Origin: Planctomycetota bacterium
GTDB taxonomy: Bacteria > Planctomycetota > Phycisphaerae > WQYP01
DNA: 8,919 nt
Direction: 5' to 3'
NCBI GenBank assembly: GCA_021816165.1
Contig: JAKAYZ010000043.1
Coordinates: 1 to 8,919, forward strand
In this document: positions 1 to 6,746 of the stretch, in pieces
Layout: each line of letters opens with the position of its first letter
Position numbering within the stretch: position 1 is the stretch's first letter
Made by a program: the position numbers and the translations under genes
The notes under the pieces: generated by a model
The model's database searches: none
The model's input: the letters and a program-made list of their open reading frames with translations, nothing else
What the model was told of the DNA's origin: nothing

Positions 1-1217
1 ATTTTATCGGTAAGGATATCGTGTATTTCCATGCCCTGTTCTGGCCGGCAATGCTTTTCGGTGCCGGGTTGCGCCCCCCCACCCGCTTGGCGGTCCATGG
101 GCACCTCACGGTGAACGCGGAGAAAATGTCCAAAAGCCGAGGCACATTCATCAGCGCTCTCCAGTACGCCCGTTATCTGGACCCGCAATGGCTGCGGTAC
201 TATTTCGCGACGCGGCTGACCGGCGCACCATCCGATCTGGACTTGAGCTTTGAAGATTTTACCGCCCGTGTCAACAGTGAATTGGTGGGCAAGCTGGCTA
301 ATCTCATCAGCCGGGCCGCCCCCATGTTAAACCGCCTGTTGAACGGCGAAACGGGTGTACCCGTGGTAGACGCCCTGCCGCTGCTGGAGCAAATCCGGCA
401 GGCCAAACCGGAAATTGGCCAGGCTTTTGAAGAGCGCAACTTCGCTGCGGCCACCCGACAGATTTGCGCCCTGGCCGACAAGGCCAATAAATTCGTGGAA
501 GACAACGCCCCGTGGGTGCTGGTAAAGACCGATGCCCAGGCCGCCCGTGGAGTGTTGACGGCCGCTTTGGAGGCCGGTCGAATTTTGACGATTTATCTCA
601 AGGCCATTGTTCCGCAATTTGCACGCAGCGTGGAACAATGTCTGAACATTGAGCCGCTGGAATGGCGGCACATTGAAGATTCCATGCCGGCCCACAAGAT
701 CAACGCTTTTGCTCATCTGGTGACCCGCGTGGATGATAAAGCTGTACAATCACTACTTCAGGAGAACATGATGACTGAACCTTCTGCCGTCACCCCGCCA
801 TCCGCGACACCTCCGACGGCGTCCGGCGGAACGAGCGCCGCCGCGAATCCGTCACCGGCCGCATCTGGTCCCGTGGAACCACTGGCCCCCATCTGCACCA
901 TTGAGCAATTTGCTGCGGTGGACCTGCGCGTGGCCCGCGTGATTTCGGCAGAGGATTTGCCGGGCAGCGATAAGCTGCTGAAACTGCAACTCGATGCCGG
1001 GGCACTCGGAAGCCGCGTTGTTCTGGCCGGCATCAAAAAGGCGATTGCCGCAGACCAGCTTCCCGGTCGATTGGTAATATTTTGCGCCAATCTGGCCCCA
1101 CGCAAAATGAAACTCGGCACCAGTGAAGGCATGGTGTTGGCCAGTGGGCCGGGAGGGGCGGAAGTGTTCTTACTTTCGGTGGATTCCCGAGCCACGCCCG
1201 GACAACGGGTGCACTGA
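1..1217 (+). CDS. metG: Methionyl-tRNA synthetase, C-terminal part (5' end outside window)
   Basis: Charges tRNA-Met with methionine in the cytoplasm. The frame is open to the left edge and reads FIGKDIVYFHALFWPAML, a typical class I MetRS segment, so the gene begins upstream and the GTG at 21 is just an internal valine. The class I signature KMSKSRG follows, at about 124-144. Next come the helical anticodon-binding domain (to about 750), a low-complexity Pro/Ala/Ser/Thr linker (about 774-885) and an OB-fold tRNA-binding domain of the EMAPII/Trbp111 type (about 890-1217), with VDLRVARV, GSDKLLKLQ, VLAGI and APRKMKLGTSEGMVLA. This is the long MetG architecture with fused tRNA-binding domain. 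An AGGAG and two ATG codons lie in frame at the linker (760-773) and might give a separate short product. The next gene starts about 40-70 bp downstream on the same strand. The family call is secure; the missing N-terminus cannot be assessed. Confidence 0.96.
   Translation, partial: FIGKDIVYFHALFWPAMLFGAGLRPPTRLAVHGHLTVNAEKMSKSRGTFISALQYARYLDPQWLRYYFATRLTGAPSDLDLSFEDFTARVNSELVGKLANLISRAAPMLNRLLNGETGVPVVDALPLLEQIRQAKPEIGQAFEERNFAAATRQICALADKANKFVEDNAPWVLVKTDAQAARGVLTAALEAGRILTIYLKAIVPQFARSVEQCLNIEPLEWRHIEDSMPAHKINAFAHLVTRVDDKAVQSLLQENMMTEPSAVTPPSATPPTASGGTSAAANPSPAASGPVEPLAPICTIEQFAAVDLRVARVISAEDLPGSDKLLKLQLDAGALGSRVVLAGIKKAIAADQLPGRLVIFCANLAPRKMKLGTSEGMVLASGPGGAEVFLLSVDSRATPGQRVH
760..773 (+). 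promoter_or_regulatory. Possible internal ribosome binding site and ATG-ATG start inside metG
   Basis: AGGAG at 760-764 is followed by in-frame ATG codons at 768 and 771 (spacing 3 and 6 nt). They fall exactly between the anticodon-binding domain and the linker. Translation from here would give a free tRNA-binding domain of about 148 residues including the linker. The match may be chance, since the residues encoded (QENMM) are unremarkable. Confidence 0.3.
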
Positions 1218-1258
1218 TCCGCGCGGACCGGTGTAACCGCCAAGCTGCGGTCTTAACC

Positions 1259-2305
1259 ATGGTTACTGCTCAGGAGTACTCTGCTGTGCCGGTGAAATGC
1301 CTTGTCATGGGGCTGCAAAGTGTTGAAAAAAGCTGGCTTAAAGCCCTGGCTCAAGCCCAGCGCGACGGCACTATTGAAATTGTGGGGGCGCATCATGTGG
1401 ACGTGGAACATGCCCGGGAGCTCGGTTTGGCGCTGGATGTGCCATTCTTCGATGACGAGCGACGTATGTTGCTGGGAATTTCCCCGCAGATGCTGGTGAT
1501 GGATCGCCCGGCCAATACCCGTCTGGATTTTCTGGAGGCGAGTCTCCGGCAAGGCATCGGAATTTTGAGCCTGGGTCCGCCCGTGGCCAATATTGAGGAA
1601 GCCCAGAGGCTGGCTAAAATTCTTGAACCCACCACGCATTTGCTGCACGTGGTGCCGTGCTTCGGCGATTCCTGGGCGTTTAAGCAGTGTATTCAATCGG
1701 AAGAATACTTCCGTGCCGTTTCCTTCCTGGAAGCCCACTGGTATGCCCCCAACCATGCCGTGGCCCGGGCCGGGCGTGTGCCTGAGGATGCCGTTCTGGT
1801 GCGGTCACTTTCGGTGCTGGCATGGGATCTCATGGGAACAATCCTGGAAGTTGCGGGGATGCCGGAGTCGGTTTATGCCGCAATTGACGGCACCACCGGT
1901 ACGGGTGATCACTTTCTCGATGCCACCGGTGCCGCCGCCATCACCATGCGTTTTGCCAGTGGGGGTGCGGCCAGCCTATCACTTGGTGATCGCGCGATGC
2001 CGGCAGAACGGAACATTTTGCTGTACAGTCGCGCCGGCAGTGTGCGGATGCAGGATGGCCAGTACCAATTTGCCGATATTCACGGTGCGCCGGTGGATGC
2101 GGATAGCATTGCCCAACCGTCGGCGGAACAACTTGCCCGCCAAGCCATTGAAGATTTTGTCCGCCATTTCACCGCTGTTCCGTCGCCCCACCGCGGCCGC
2201 CGCCATCGCCTGTTGGAAACTGCCGCCATGATGGTGGCCATGTTTGTTTCCAACCGTACCGGCGAAGCTGAATCTCCGCAGGCCATGATTAATATCCACC
2301 GGTGA
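1259..2305 (+). CDS. Gfo/Idh/MocA-family oxidoreductase-like protein with degenerate active site
   Basis: The 348-residue length, an N-terminal Rossmann-like half and a C-terminal alpha/beta half match the Gfo/Idh/MocA family of NAD(P)-dependent sugar and cyclitol dehydrogenases. The best-aligned stretch is DRPANTRLDFLEASL (82-96) followed by ANIEEAQRLAKILE (110-123), the usual region around the family's EKP motif. Key motifs are altered. The first strand reads CLVMGLQSVEKSW, without the GxGxxG dinucleotide-binding loop. The EKP position reads LGPP (105-108), so the catalytic lysine is absent. The later D-x-x-H-type segment reads VLAWDLMG (187-193) without the histidine. It may be a non-catalytic or very divergent member, and no substrate can be assigned. 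The start is uncertain. ATG 1259 has no clear Shine-Dalgarno site, whereas GTG 1286 has AGGAG at 1272-1276 (9-nt spacing) and begins just before the first beta strand. It lies about 40-70 bp after metG and may be co-transcribed. Confidence 0.8.
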   Translation: MVTAQEYSAVPVKCLVMGLQSVEKSWLKALAQAQRDGTIEIVGAHHVDVEHARELGLALDVPFFDDERRMLLGISPQMLVMDRPANTRLDFLEASLRQGIGILSLGPPVANIEEAQRLAKILEPTTHLLHVVPCFGDSWAFKQCIQSEEYFRAVSFLEAHWYAPNHAVARAGRVPEDAVLVRSLSVLAWDLMGTILEVAGMPESVYAAIDGTTGTGDHFLDATGAAAITMRFASGGAASLSLGDRAMPAERNILLYSRAGSVRMQDGQYQFADIHGAPVDADSIAQPSAEQLARQAIEDFVRHFTAVPSPHRGRRHRLLETAAMMVAMFVSNRTGEAESPQAMINIHR

Positions 2306-2360
2306 GGGACCGGGCAAAGATAACGGAACGGCGCGGCTGGGCGGAGACGGGGAACTATCC

Positions 2361-2380
2361 ATCCCGATGGCTATCGGGAT
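2361..2380. repeat. Perfect 8-bp inverted repeat (hairpin) between the Gfo/Idh-like gene and the IS remnant
   Basis: ATCCCGAT (2361-2368), a 4-nt loop GGCT, then ATCGGGAT (2373-2380). It lies 55 bp after the Gfo/Idh-like stop. No T-tract follows (AAACGTC), so it is not a standard intrinsic terminator. It could be a bidirectional or Rho-assisted 3'-end structure, or a dispersed REP-like repeat. The rest of 2306-2401 shows no gene that I can support. Confidence 0.55.
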
Positions 2381-2401
2381 AAACGTCTTACAAAGATTAC
2401 A

Positions 2402-2788
2402 GTGATTAACGGATGGGCGGCGGACGCCCACATAAATTCGCCGCGGCTGGGATGCCGGAAGTTGCGGTGTTTAGTGCAGGCGAAGATGGGAATAAGTATG
2501 ACGGAAGGGAACCACTGCTACGAGAATGGGAAAGCGGAACGATTGAGCGGGATCCTCAAGCAGGAATTGGGGATGGGAACGAGCCTTAGCCGCAAGGCGA
2601 TGGTGGGTCCAGCGGTAGCGGAGGCGGTAGCGATATACCACCAACGCTGTCCGCACGGGAAGCTCAAGATGCGTGTTCCCGAGCAGGTACACAGCGCTGG
2701 GATAATACCTGAGACGGTCAGGCCAAAACCAGCCGGCGATGCCTCGTGCGGGAAGGTGGGCAAGAGGGCAGGAAATGGTGCCGCGTGA
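2402..2788 (+). pseudogene. IS3-family transposase (OrfB), C-terminal remnant
   Basis: This open frame of about 128 codons carries only the end of a DDE integrase-core (rve) domain of the IS3-family OrfB type. It shows GISMTEGNHCYENGKAERL (30-48), where E46 corresponds to the third acidic residue of the DDE triad. It continues with GILKQEL, then IYHQRCPHGKLKMRVPEQVH (79-98), matching the family's YNxxRPHxxL...P..vH ending. The first two catalytic aspartates, the HTH-bearing OrfA and the left terminal repeat are not found upstream, so the element is 5'-truncated and cannot transpose on its own. GTG 2402 is only the first possible start and is probably meaningless. Past residue 100 the sequence is Gly/Lys/Ala-rich and unlike the family. 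The same frame stays open after the stop, to about 2886, suggesting further decay. Confidence 0.8.
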
Positions 2789-2915
2789 GGGGCCTGCTCC
2801 GCTGCGGTCGCCCTGCCTGGGCTGCGCAGACGTCCCCACGCAATCCCCCGAAGGAAGCTAAATTTGGATAGGAACAGTGAACAATAATGTGACAACTTTA
2901 GACCAGGACTTGACA
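2402..2915 (+). mobile_element. Decayed IS3-family insertion sequence, 3' part
   Basis: It contains the OrfB remnant plus about 125 bp of downstream DNA. The stretch from 2889 to 2915 ends GGACTTGACA, which looks like an IS3-type right terminal repeat ending in CA. No matching left inverted repeat is visible in 2306-2402. The right boundary at 2915 is an inference from this resemblance and the left boundary is unknown. The stretch 2916-2972 holds nothing recognisable. Confidence 0.5.
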
Positions 2916-2972
2916 TCCAGCCATTCGGGCAAGCAAAAGGCTGTTCGGCAGAACTGCATCTCCCCACAAACT

Positions 2973-3001
2973 GTGGCAAACCAAGCCCATCCGGATATAC
3001 T
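2973..3001 (+). promoter_or_regulatory. Candidate promoter of the GH4 gene
   Basis: GTGGCA (2973-2978, 4 of 6 to the -35 consensus), a 17-bp spacer, then TATACT (2996-3001, 5 of 6 to the -10 consensus). Transcription would begin near 3008, just before the palindrome at 3012-3025 and about 40 nt before the GTG start. Based on consensus matching only. Confidence 0.35.
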
Positions 3002-3011
3002 TTTGCTCGTG

Positions 3012-3025
3012 CTTTAGGCCTAAAG
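3012..3025. promoter_or_regulatory. Perfect 14-bp palindrome, candidate operator of the GH4 gene
   Basis: CTTTAGGCCTAAAG is identical to its reverse complement. It lies immediately downstream of the candidate promoter and 10 bp before the AGGAG ribosome binding site, where a repressor dimer could block transcription. An even-centred palindrome would suit a LacI/GalR-type sugar-responsive regulator, but no regulator gene lies in the window. Confidence 0.4.
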
Positions 3026-3034
3026 GTAGTTAAC

Positions 3035-3051
3035 AGGAGTTAAATCAGGTG
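3035..3051 (+). promoter_or_regulatory. Ribosome binding site fixing the GTG start of the GH4 gene
   Basis: AGGAG at 3035-3039 with a 9-nt spacer to GTG 3049. It is one of the few clear Shine-Dalgarno sites in the window, and the protein then begins IKVAMIGAGS, the expected first strand of GH4 enzymes. Confidence 0.7.
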
Positions 3052-4647
3052 ATTAAAGTAGCGATGATTGGTGCGGGCAGTGTGGTCTTTTCCCGCAATT
3101 TAACCGGTGATATCCTCAGTTTCCCCGAATTCCGCAATGCTTCGTTTTCTTATATGGATATCGACCGAGACCGCTTGGAAGTGGGCGCAGCCCTGTGTCG
3201 TAAAATCAGCAAGTCCATGGGTGCGAAACCTAAGATTGATTACACCACCAACCGCCGCAAGGCCCTGGAAGGTGCGGACTTTGTCATCAACATGGTACAG
3301 ATCGGAGGTTTTAATTCCACCCTGGTGGATTTTGAAATTCCCCGCAAATACGGTCTCAATTTTACCATAGCCGACACCACCGGACCGGGAGGACTCTTCA
3401 GGGCCTTGCGCACCTACCCCATGTTGACCGGCCTGTGCCGCGACATGATGGAAGTATGCCCGCGGGCCACGCTGCTGAATTATTCCAACCCCATGAGCAT
3501 GAACATGCAAACCATTTACCGCACCAGCAATATACATGCGGTGGGCCTGTGCCACAGCGTGCAGGGAACGTTTGACCAGCTCATGGGCTACATCGGTGAA
3601 AAGCCGGACGAGGTGGCCTTTCTCTGCGCAGGCATTAATCACATGGCGTTTTACCTGAAAGTTGAAAAGGATGGATTGGACCTGTACCCCCGCCTCTTTG
3701 CCGCCATGAAACGTCCCGAGGTGTACGCATCGAACAAGGTTCGCTTTGAAATGATGAAGGTGCTGGGCCACTTTGTCACCGAATCCAGCGAACACAATGC
3801 GGAATACAATCCCTACTTTATCCCGCGCGGGCCGGATGCCATTAAAAAATATGATGTGCCCATTGATGAGTATCTGCGCCGCTGCGACGGTATCGTGGAG
3901 GAGTTCGCGCGACTCAAGGCCATGACCAAAACCAATGTTCCGATGCAACATCAGCGCAGCCATGAATATGGCAGCGCGATCATTCATTCCATGGTCACCG
4001 GCCAACCACGTGTTGTCTACGGCAACATGCCCAACCGCGGAGCCATCAGCAATCTGCCCGCCACCGCAATCGCCGAGGTACCGACCCTGGTGGACCGCAG
4101 CGGACTGCAATTTACCACCGTCGGTGAGTTGCCCCCACAACTGATTGCGTACATGCAGCCGCACGTAAGCCAGCATGAGTTGTTTATACGTGCCGCGATG
4201 GAAGGCAAGCGTGAACATGTGTATCAGGCGGCCATGTTTGATCCATTGACTGCGGCCACGTTAAGTCTGGACAAAATTGTGGAACTCTGTGACGAAATGA
4301 TCGCGGCCCATGGCAATCTGCTGCCCCCACTCAATAATCCCAAGCTCATTGCCACCAGTGGTCGCACCTTTGGCGCGGTGAATGCCCGCGATCTGCGGCG
4401 CAGTTGGGATGCGGTTCACCGGCGTCAACATGAAACCGCCATCCAGAACTGGCATCTTATCGGTCCGTTTAAAATCCCGGAACACTCGCCGCGGCCGCTG
4501 GGCGTCAAGACCCCGGTGGAATCCAAAGCGTGGCTGGAACAAGGTGGCAAGCTGGCGATAAGGGGATCAGTTCATGCCGGCAACGCCGTAGTCAGATGGA
4601 AAAAATCTCGGGCCGATCATCGTGGCCTTGTTCATGACTCTTCTTGA
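3049..4647 (+). CDS. Family 4 glycoside hydrolase, alpha-galactosidase-like, with truncated C-terminal extension
   Basis: GH4 enzymes hydrolyse glycosides in the cytoplasm by an NAD+- and divalent-metal-dependent oxidation-elimination mechanism. Visible here are the dinucleotide-binding strand VAMIGAGSVVF (4-14), INMVQIGGF (80-88), DTTGPGGLFRALRTYP (109-124) and LLNYSNPMS (142-150). The metal-ligand motifs are GLCHSVQGT (166-174, Cys168) and CAGINHMAF (193-201, His198), followed by SEHNAEYNPYF (247-257). The CHSVQGT form is most like MelA-type alpha-galactosidases. There is no signal peptide, as expected. Residues 1 to about 455 cover the usual family length. Residues from about 466 (NWHLIGPFKIPEH) begin an extra domain that is cut short by a TGA at 4645. 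The rest of that domain continues after what appear to be two frameshifts. The catalytic part is intact and probably active. The exact sugar specificity is inferred. Confidence 0.9.
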   Translation: MIKVAMIGAGSVVFSRNLTGDILSFPEFRNASFSYMDIDRDRLEVGAALCRKISKSMGAKPKIDYTTNRRKALEGADFVINMVQIGGFNSTLVDFEIPRKYGLNFTIADTTGPGGLFRALRTYPMLTGLCRDMMEVCPRATLLNYSNPMSMNMQTIYRTSNIHAVGLCHSVQGTFDQLMGYIGEKPDEVAFLCAGINHMAFYLKVEKDGLDLYPRLFAAMKRPEVYASNKVRFEMMKVLGHFVTESSEHNAEYNPYFIPRGPDAIKKYDVPIDEYLRRCDGIVEEFARLKAMTKTNVPMQHQRSHEYGSAIIHSMVTGQPRVVYGNMPNRGAISNLPATAIAEVPTLVDRSGLQFTTVGELPPQLIAYMQPHVSQHELFIRAAMEGKREHVYQAAMFDPLTAATLSLDKIVELCDEMIAAHGNLLPPLNNPKLIATSGRTFGAVNARDLRRSWDAVHRRQHETAIQNWHLIGPFKIPEHSPRPLGVKTPVESKAWLEQGGKLAIRGSVHAGNAVVRWKKSRADHRGLVHDSS

Positions 4648-4923
4648 CGCCGATCGCGGTAATCTGGAATTGGTTATCGATACACGACCTATTTCCGCGT
4701 GCATTCACGTGATACGCAGCTGCGCTGCGGCAGCGATGACGGCATAGCCATATGGCTCAATGGAAAACTGATCCACGAAAACAATGTCAACCGCGGATTT
4801 TCACCGGATCAGGACGTGGTGCCGATTCATCTCCATTCCGGTGATAATCACATTGTGGTCAAAATTCACAATAACAAAGCGGGCTGGGGGTTTGGAGTAT
4901 CCATTGATAAGCCGAATTTTTAA
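4648..4923 (+). pseudogene. Frameshifted C-terminal half of the GH4 ancillary (GSDDG/WLNG) domain
   Basis: From about 4678 the frame used by the GH4 gene reads YTTYFRVHSRDTQLRCGSDD, followed by GIAIWLNGKLIHENN, then SPDQDVVPIHLHSGDNHIVV and KIHNNKAGWGFGVSID. This is the typical second half of a beta-sandwich ancillary domain found on many planctomycetal enzymes, and the first half (NWHLIGPF...) is the tail of the GH4 gene. Between them the GH4 frame has TGA (4645-4647) and TAA (4660-4662). In that interval the +1 frame reads LLDADRGNLELVI (about 4640-4678), which suits the missing link. Two nearby compensating indels therefore seem to have broken one original fusion protein. An ATG in frame at 4699 exists, but no Shine-Dalgarno site precedes it and it would start in mid-domain. 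Sequencing error is an alternative explanation. The short stretch 4924-4992 holds no feature I can support. Confidence 0.7.
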
Positions 4924-4992
4924 GCCCATTGCTGATGTCCTCCATAACCAACATCGCAGCGGAGTGCCTGCCGCGGCGGTTTCGACCGCAAC

Positions 4993-5505
4993 CTACCGGG
5001 GCAACTGTGGCAGTACGTGCGATTGGTGCGGCGGAGCAGGCTGTGTCGCCGCAGGCGGACGGATGGTGACGTCGCGGGAAATCAGTGGCAGATGCGGCCT
5101 GAAATTATAATCCGTTGGCTTGGCGCCAATCCAGGCCCGGGCTAAAAATAAATCACCATCCGCATCCAATCCATTAAAATGAATCGTTTCCCCGGGTTTG
5201 GCTTCCAAAGTTTGCGTCCGCCGGCCATTCTTAAACAGCAGCGAGTCGGAATCCCACCAGGCGATGCGGCGCCCCTGAGCTATGCGCACCAGAGCCTGGC
5301 GCATCCATGGATCAACCGAATACACCTTTGCCCGGCCATGTCGTGGGTAAACCGCTCCATATTTGATAGCCGTGGACTGGCTCACACAGCCGGTCAGGAC
5401 GCCCATCCACAGCAACAGCAGGGTTGCCCCAACCGACCAGCGCCGCCGCTGTTGATGGGGCCGGCGAAAATGGTGGGGTGCTAAAGAGCAAAATGGATCG
5501 GTCAT
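4993..5505 (-). CDS. Small hypothetical lipoprotein with proline-rich tail
   Basis: I do not recognise a family. The N-terminus has a basic region (about 14-22, with RRR), a hydrophobic stretch ATLLLLWMGVL (27-37) and the lipobox LTGC with Cys40, so it is probably lipidated and membrane-anchored. The n-region of about 20 residues is long for a lipoprotein, but no better downstream start is obvious. The mature part of about 130 residues contains IAWWDSDSLLFKNGRRTQTL (81-100), then EAKPGETIHFNGLDADGDLF (101-120), probably a small beta-rich domain. It ends in a Pro/Gln/His-rich tail (150-170). It lies 86 bp downstream of the outer-membrane protein gene on the same strand, so the two may form an operon. 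No clear Shine-Dalgarno site precedes the ATG. Confidence 0.7.
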   Translation of the reverse strand: MTDPFCSLAPHHFRRPHQQRRRWSVGATLLLLWMGVLTGCVSQSTAIKYGAVYPRHGRAKVYSVDPWMRQALVRIAQGRRIAWWDSDSLLFKNGRRTQTLEAKPGETIHFNGLDADGDLFLARAWIGAKPTDYNFRPHLPLISRDVTIRPPAATQPAPPHQSHVLPQLPR

Positions 5506-5556
5506 GTTGTATCCGGCAGTTCATTTCAGGCCTGGCACCGCCAAGGCTGTGATCTG

Positions 5557-5562
5557 ATTATA
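5557..5562 (-). promoter_or_regulatory. Possible -10 element upstream of the small lipoprotein gene
   Basis: The minus strand reads TATAAT at 5562-5557, about 50 nt before the ATG at 5505. The hexamer 17 bp upstream is a T-run with little resemblance to a -35 element, so support is weak. Confidence 0.22.
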
Positions 5563-5591
5563 CGCTGGAGTGATGTCGAAAAAAACGGGGC

Positions 5592-6593
5592 CTAGAATTT
5601 GCCACGGATCAGAAATGCCACGTAGGGGGCATCAGCAATTTGCGCCTGCGGCTGCAGGGATCGAATATCAAAACCGCGCATGAATTCCTGGTTAAAGGCG
5701 TAACCCAGCGCCACGCTGATATCAAAGAGAGGCTCATGAATGACGCGGATGCCTGCCTCAATGCGGCTGAATTCCATGAAAAGACGCTGGTGGTCTGGGT
5801 ACGTGTTAATGGTAAACCCCTCAAAATAATTCTGAAAATCGGCAAATCCGTACAAGCCCTTGATGATGCGATAGGACACCTCGGCCCGAGCGTCAATAGG
5901 TGCTTCGTAATAGCCGATCAGTTGGATGCGGGGCAGCGGATGAAGGTGGATGTCATCGGTTGGATATCCCAACCGCCAGTAGGACTTTTTGCCGCGATGC
6001 TCCCAAGCGAATCCCGGCAAGGGGACATCCGGCATCAAGCCACCATTGCCGACGTAATCCAGGGTGATATCGAACTGATCCTCCGGCGAGATCCGTCGCC
6101 CGAGTTGAATATGCCCCAGACCGTAGTAAGCCCGTGAATCACCGAACGGGCTATTGCCCGAATATCCACCGCCCAGAACCACGCCCAAATCCCAGCGGCT
6201 GTTCCGAATGAGATGCGCTCCCAGCACCAGGGATTGATCGGTAAGCTGCTCCGGCAACAGTGGGCTGTGGGTACCCAGATCGACATACATCATGCGATAC
6301 CCAATGGCCGGGGAGTACGCATTATCCGGCTGAAACCGAATACGTCCGTATGAATTGTACCAGAAGATATGCGCGGATTGACCATCGTTGCGAATCCACG
6401 CTTTATTTTCCTCCATGGGGTGATCCCACGTCTGCGCAATTTCCGAACCCACCCACGGATCGAGAGTTAAAAGTGGAGGCGAATCGGCTTGCAGCCGTGC
6501 TGCAGCACCCGAGAGAGCCAATGCCATCAGGCCAAGCGATAACAAGACAGAGGTAAGGCGGATTCCGCCGGGCTTCAATTTACTAATTTTCAA
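5592..6593 (-). CDS. Probable outer-membrane beta-barrel protein
   Basis: No named family is recognised. The start chosen is TTG 6593, preceded by AGGA about 10 nt upstream. GTG 6611 is the alternative. An open frame continues to 6863, but that part would overlap the divergent amidotransferase gene and lacks protein character. From TTG the product (333 aa) begins with a basic KISKLKPGGIR, a hydrophobic TSVLLSLGLMALALSGAAA and a likely signal peptidase site near residues 32-36. The rest is rich in alternating aromatic/polar strands and glycines, for example IGYRMMYVDLG, GAHLIRNSRWDLGVVLGGGY and VSYRIIKGLYGFADFQNYF. It ends AFLIRGKF, with the C-terminal phenylalanine typical of Bam-assembled barrels. 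A full-length transmembrane barrel is therefore likely. Its cargo or role is unknown. The small lipoprotein lies directly downstream. Confidence 0.72.
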   Translation of the reverse strand: MKISKLKPGGIRLTSVLLSLGLMALALSGAAARLQADSPPLLTLDPWVGSEIAQTWDHPMEENKAWIRNDGQSAHIFWYNSYGRIRFQPDNAYSPAIGYRMMYVDLGTHSPLLPEQLTDQSLVLGAHLIRNSRWDLGVVLGGGYSGNSPFGDSRAYYGLGHIQLGRRISPEDQFDITLDYVGNGGLMPDVPLPGFAWEHRGKKSYWRLGYPTDDIHLHPLPRIQLIGYYEAPIDARAEVSYRIIKGLYGFADFQNYFEGFTINTYPDHQRLFMEFSRIEAGIRVIHEPLFDISVALGYAFNQEFMRGFDIRSLQPQAQIADAPYVAFLIRGKF

Positions 6594-6746
6594 TATCTTA
6601 ACATCCTGCACACGTCCGCGTCCGAACTCTATTTTCCACAGAAACTCGCTCGTGTCCAGAGGCCAGCGGGACTTTTTTCGATGATTGTGGTAGAAGTAAG
6701 GTTGGCAGATTTTCAGGCCAAAGATTGCCTGGCAAAATGGAACCCG

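Noticed and set aside
2910..2932. TTGACA as a -35 box for the GH4 gene
   Set aside because: No -10-like hexamer occurs 16-18 bp downstream, and the TTGACA fits better as the end of the IS remnant.
2471..2979. Minus-strand open frames across the IS remnant and downstream spacer
   Set aside because: They are antisense to recognisable transposase sequence, with no signal peptide, motif or ribosome binding site.
3100..4218. Long minus-strand open frame (372 codons) opposite the GH4 gene
   Set aside because: Its translation lacks domain character and lies wholly antisense to a gene with complete GH4 motifs. It is a codon-use shadow.
5574..5594. T-run after the barrel-protein stop on the minus strand as an intrinsic terminator
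   Set aside because: GGCCCCG followed by seven T is present, but no upstream complementary arm forms a stem.
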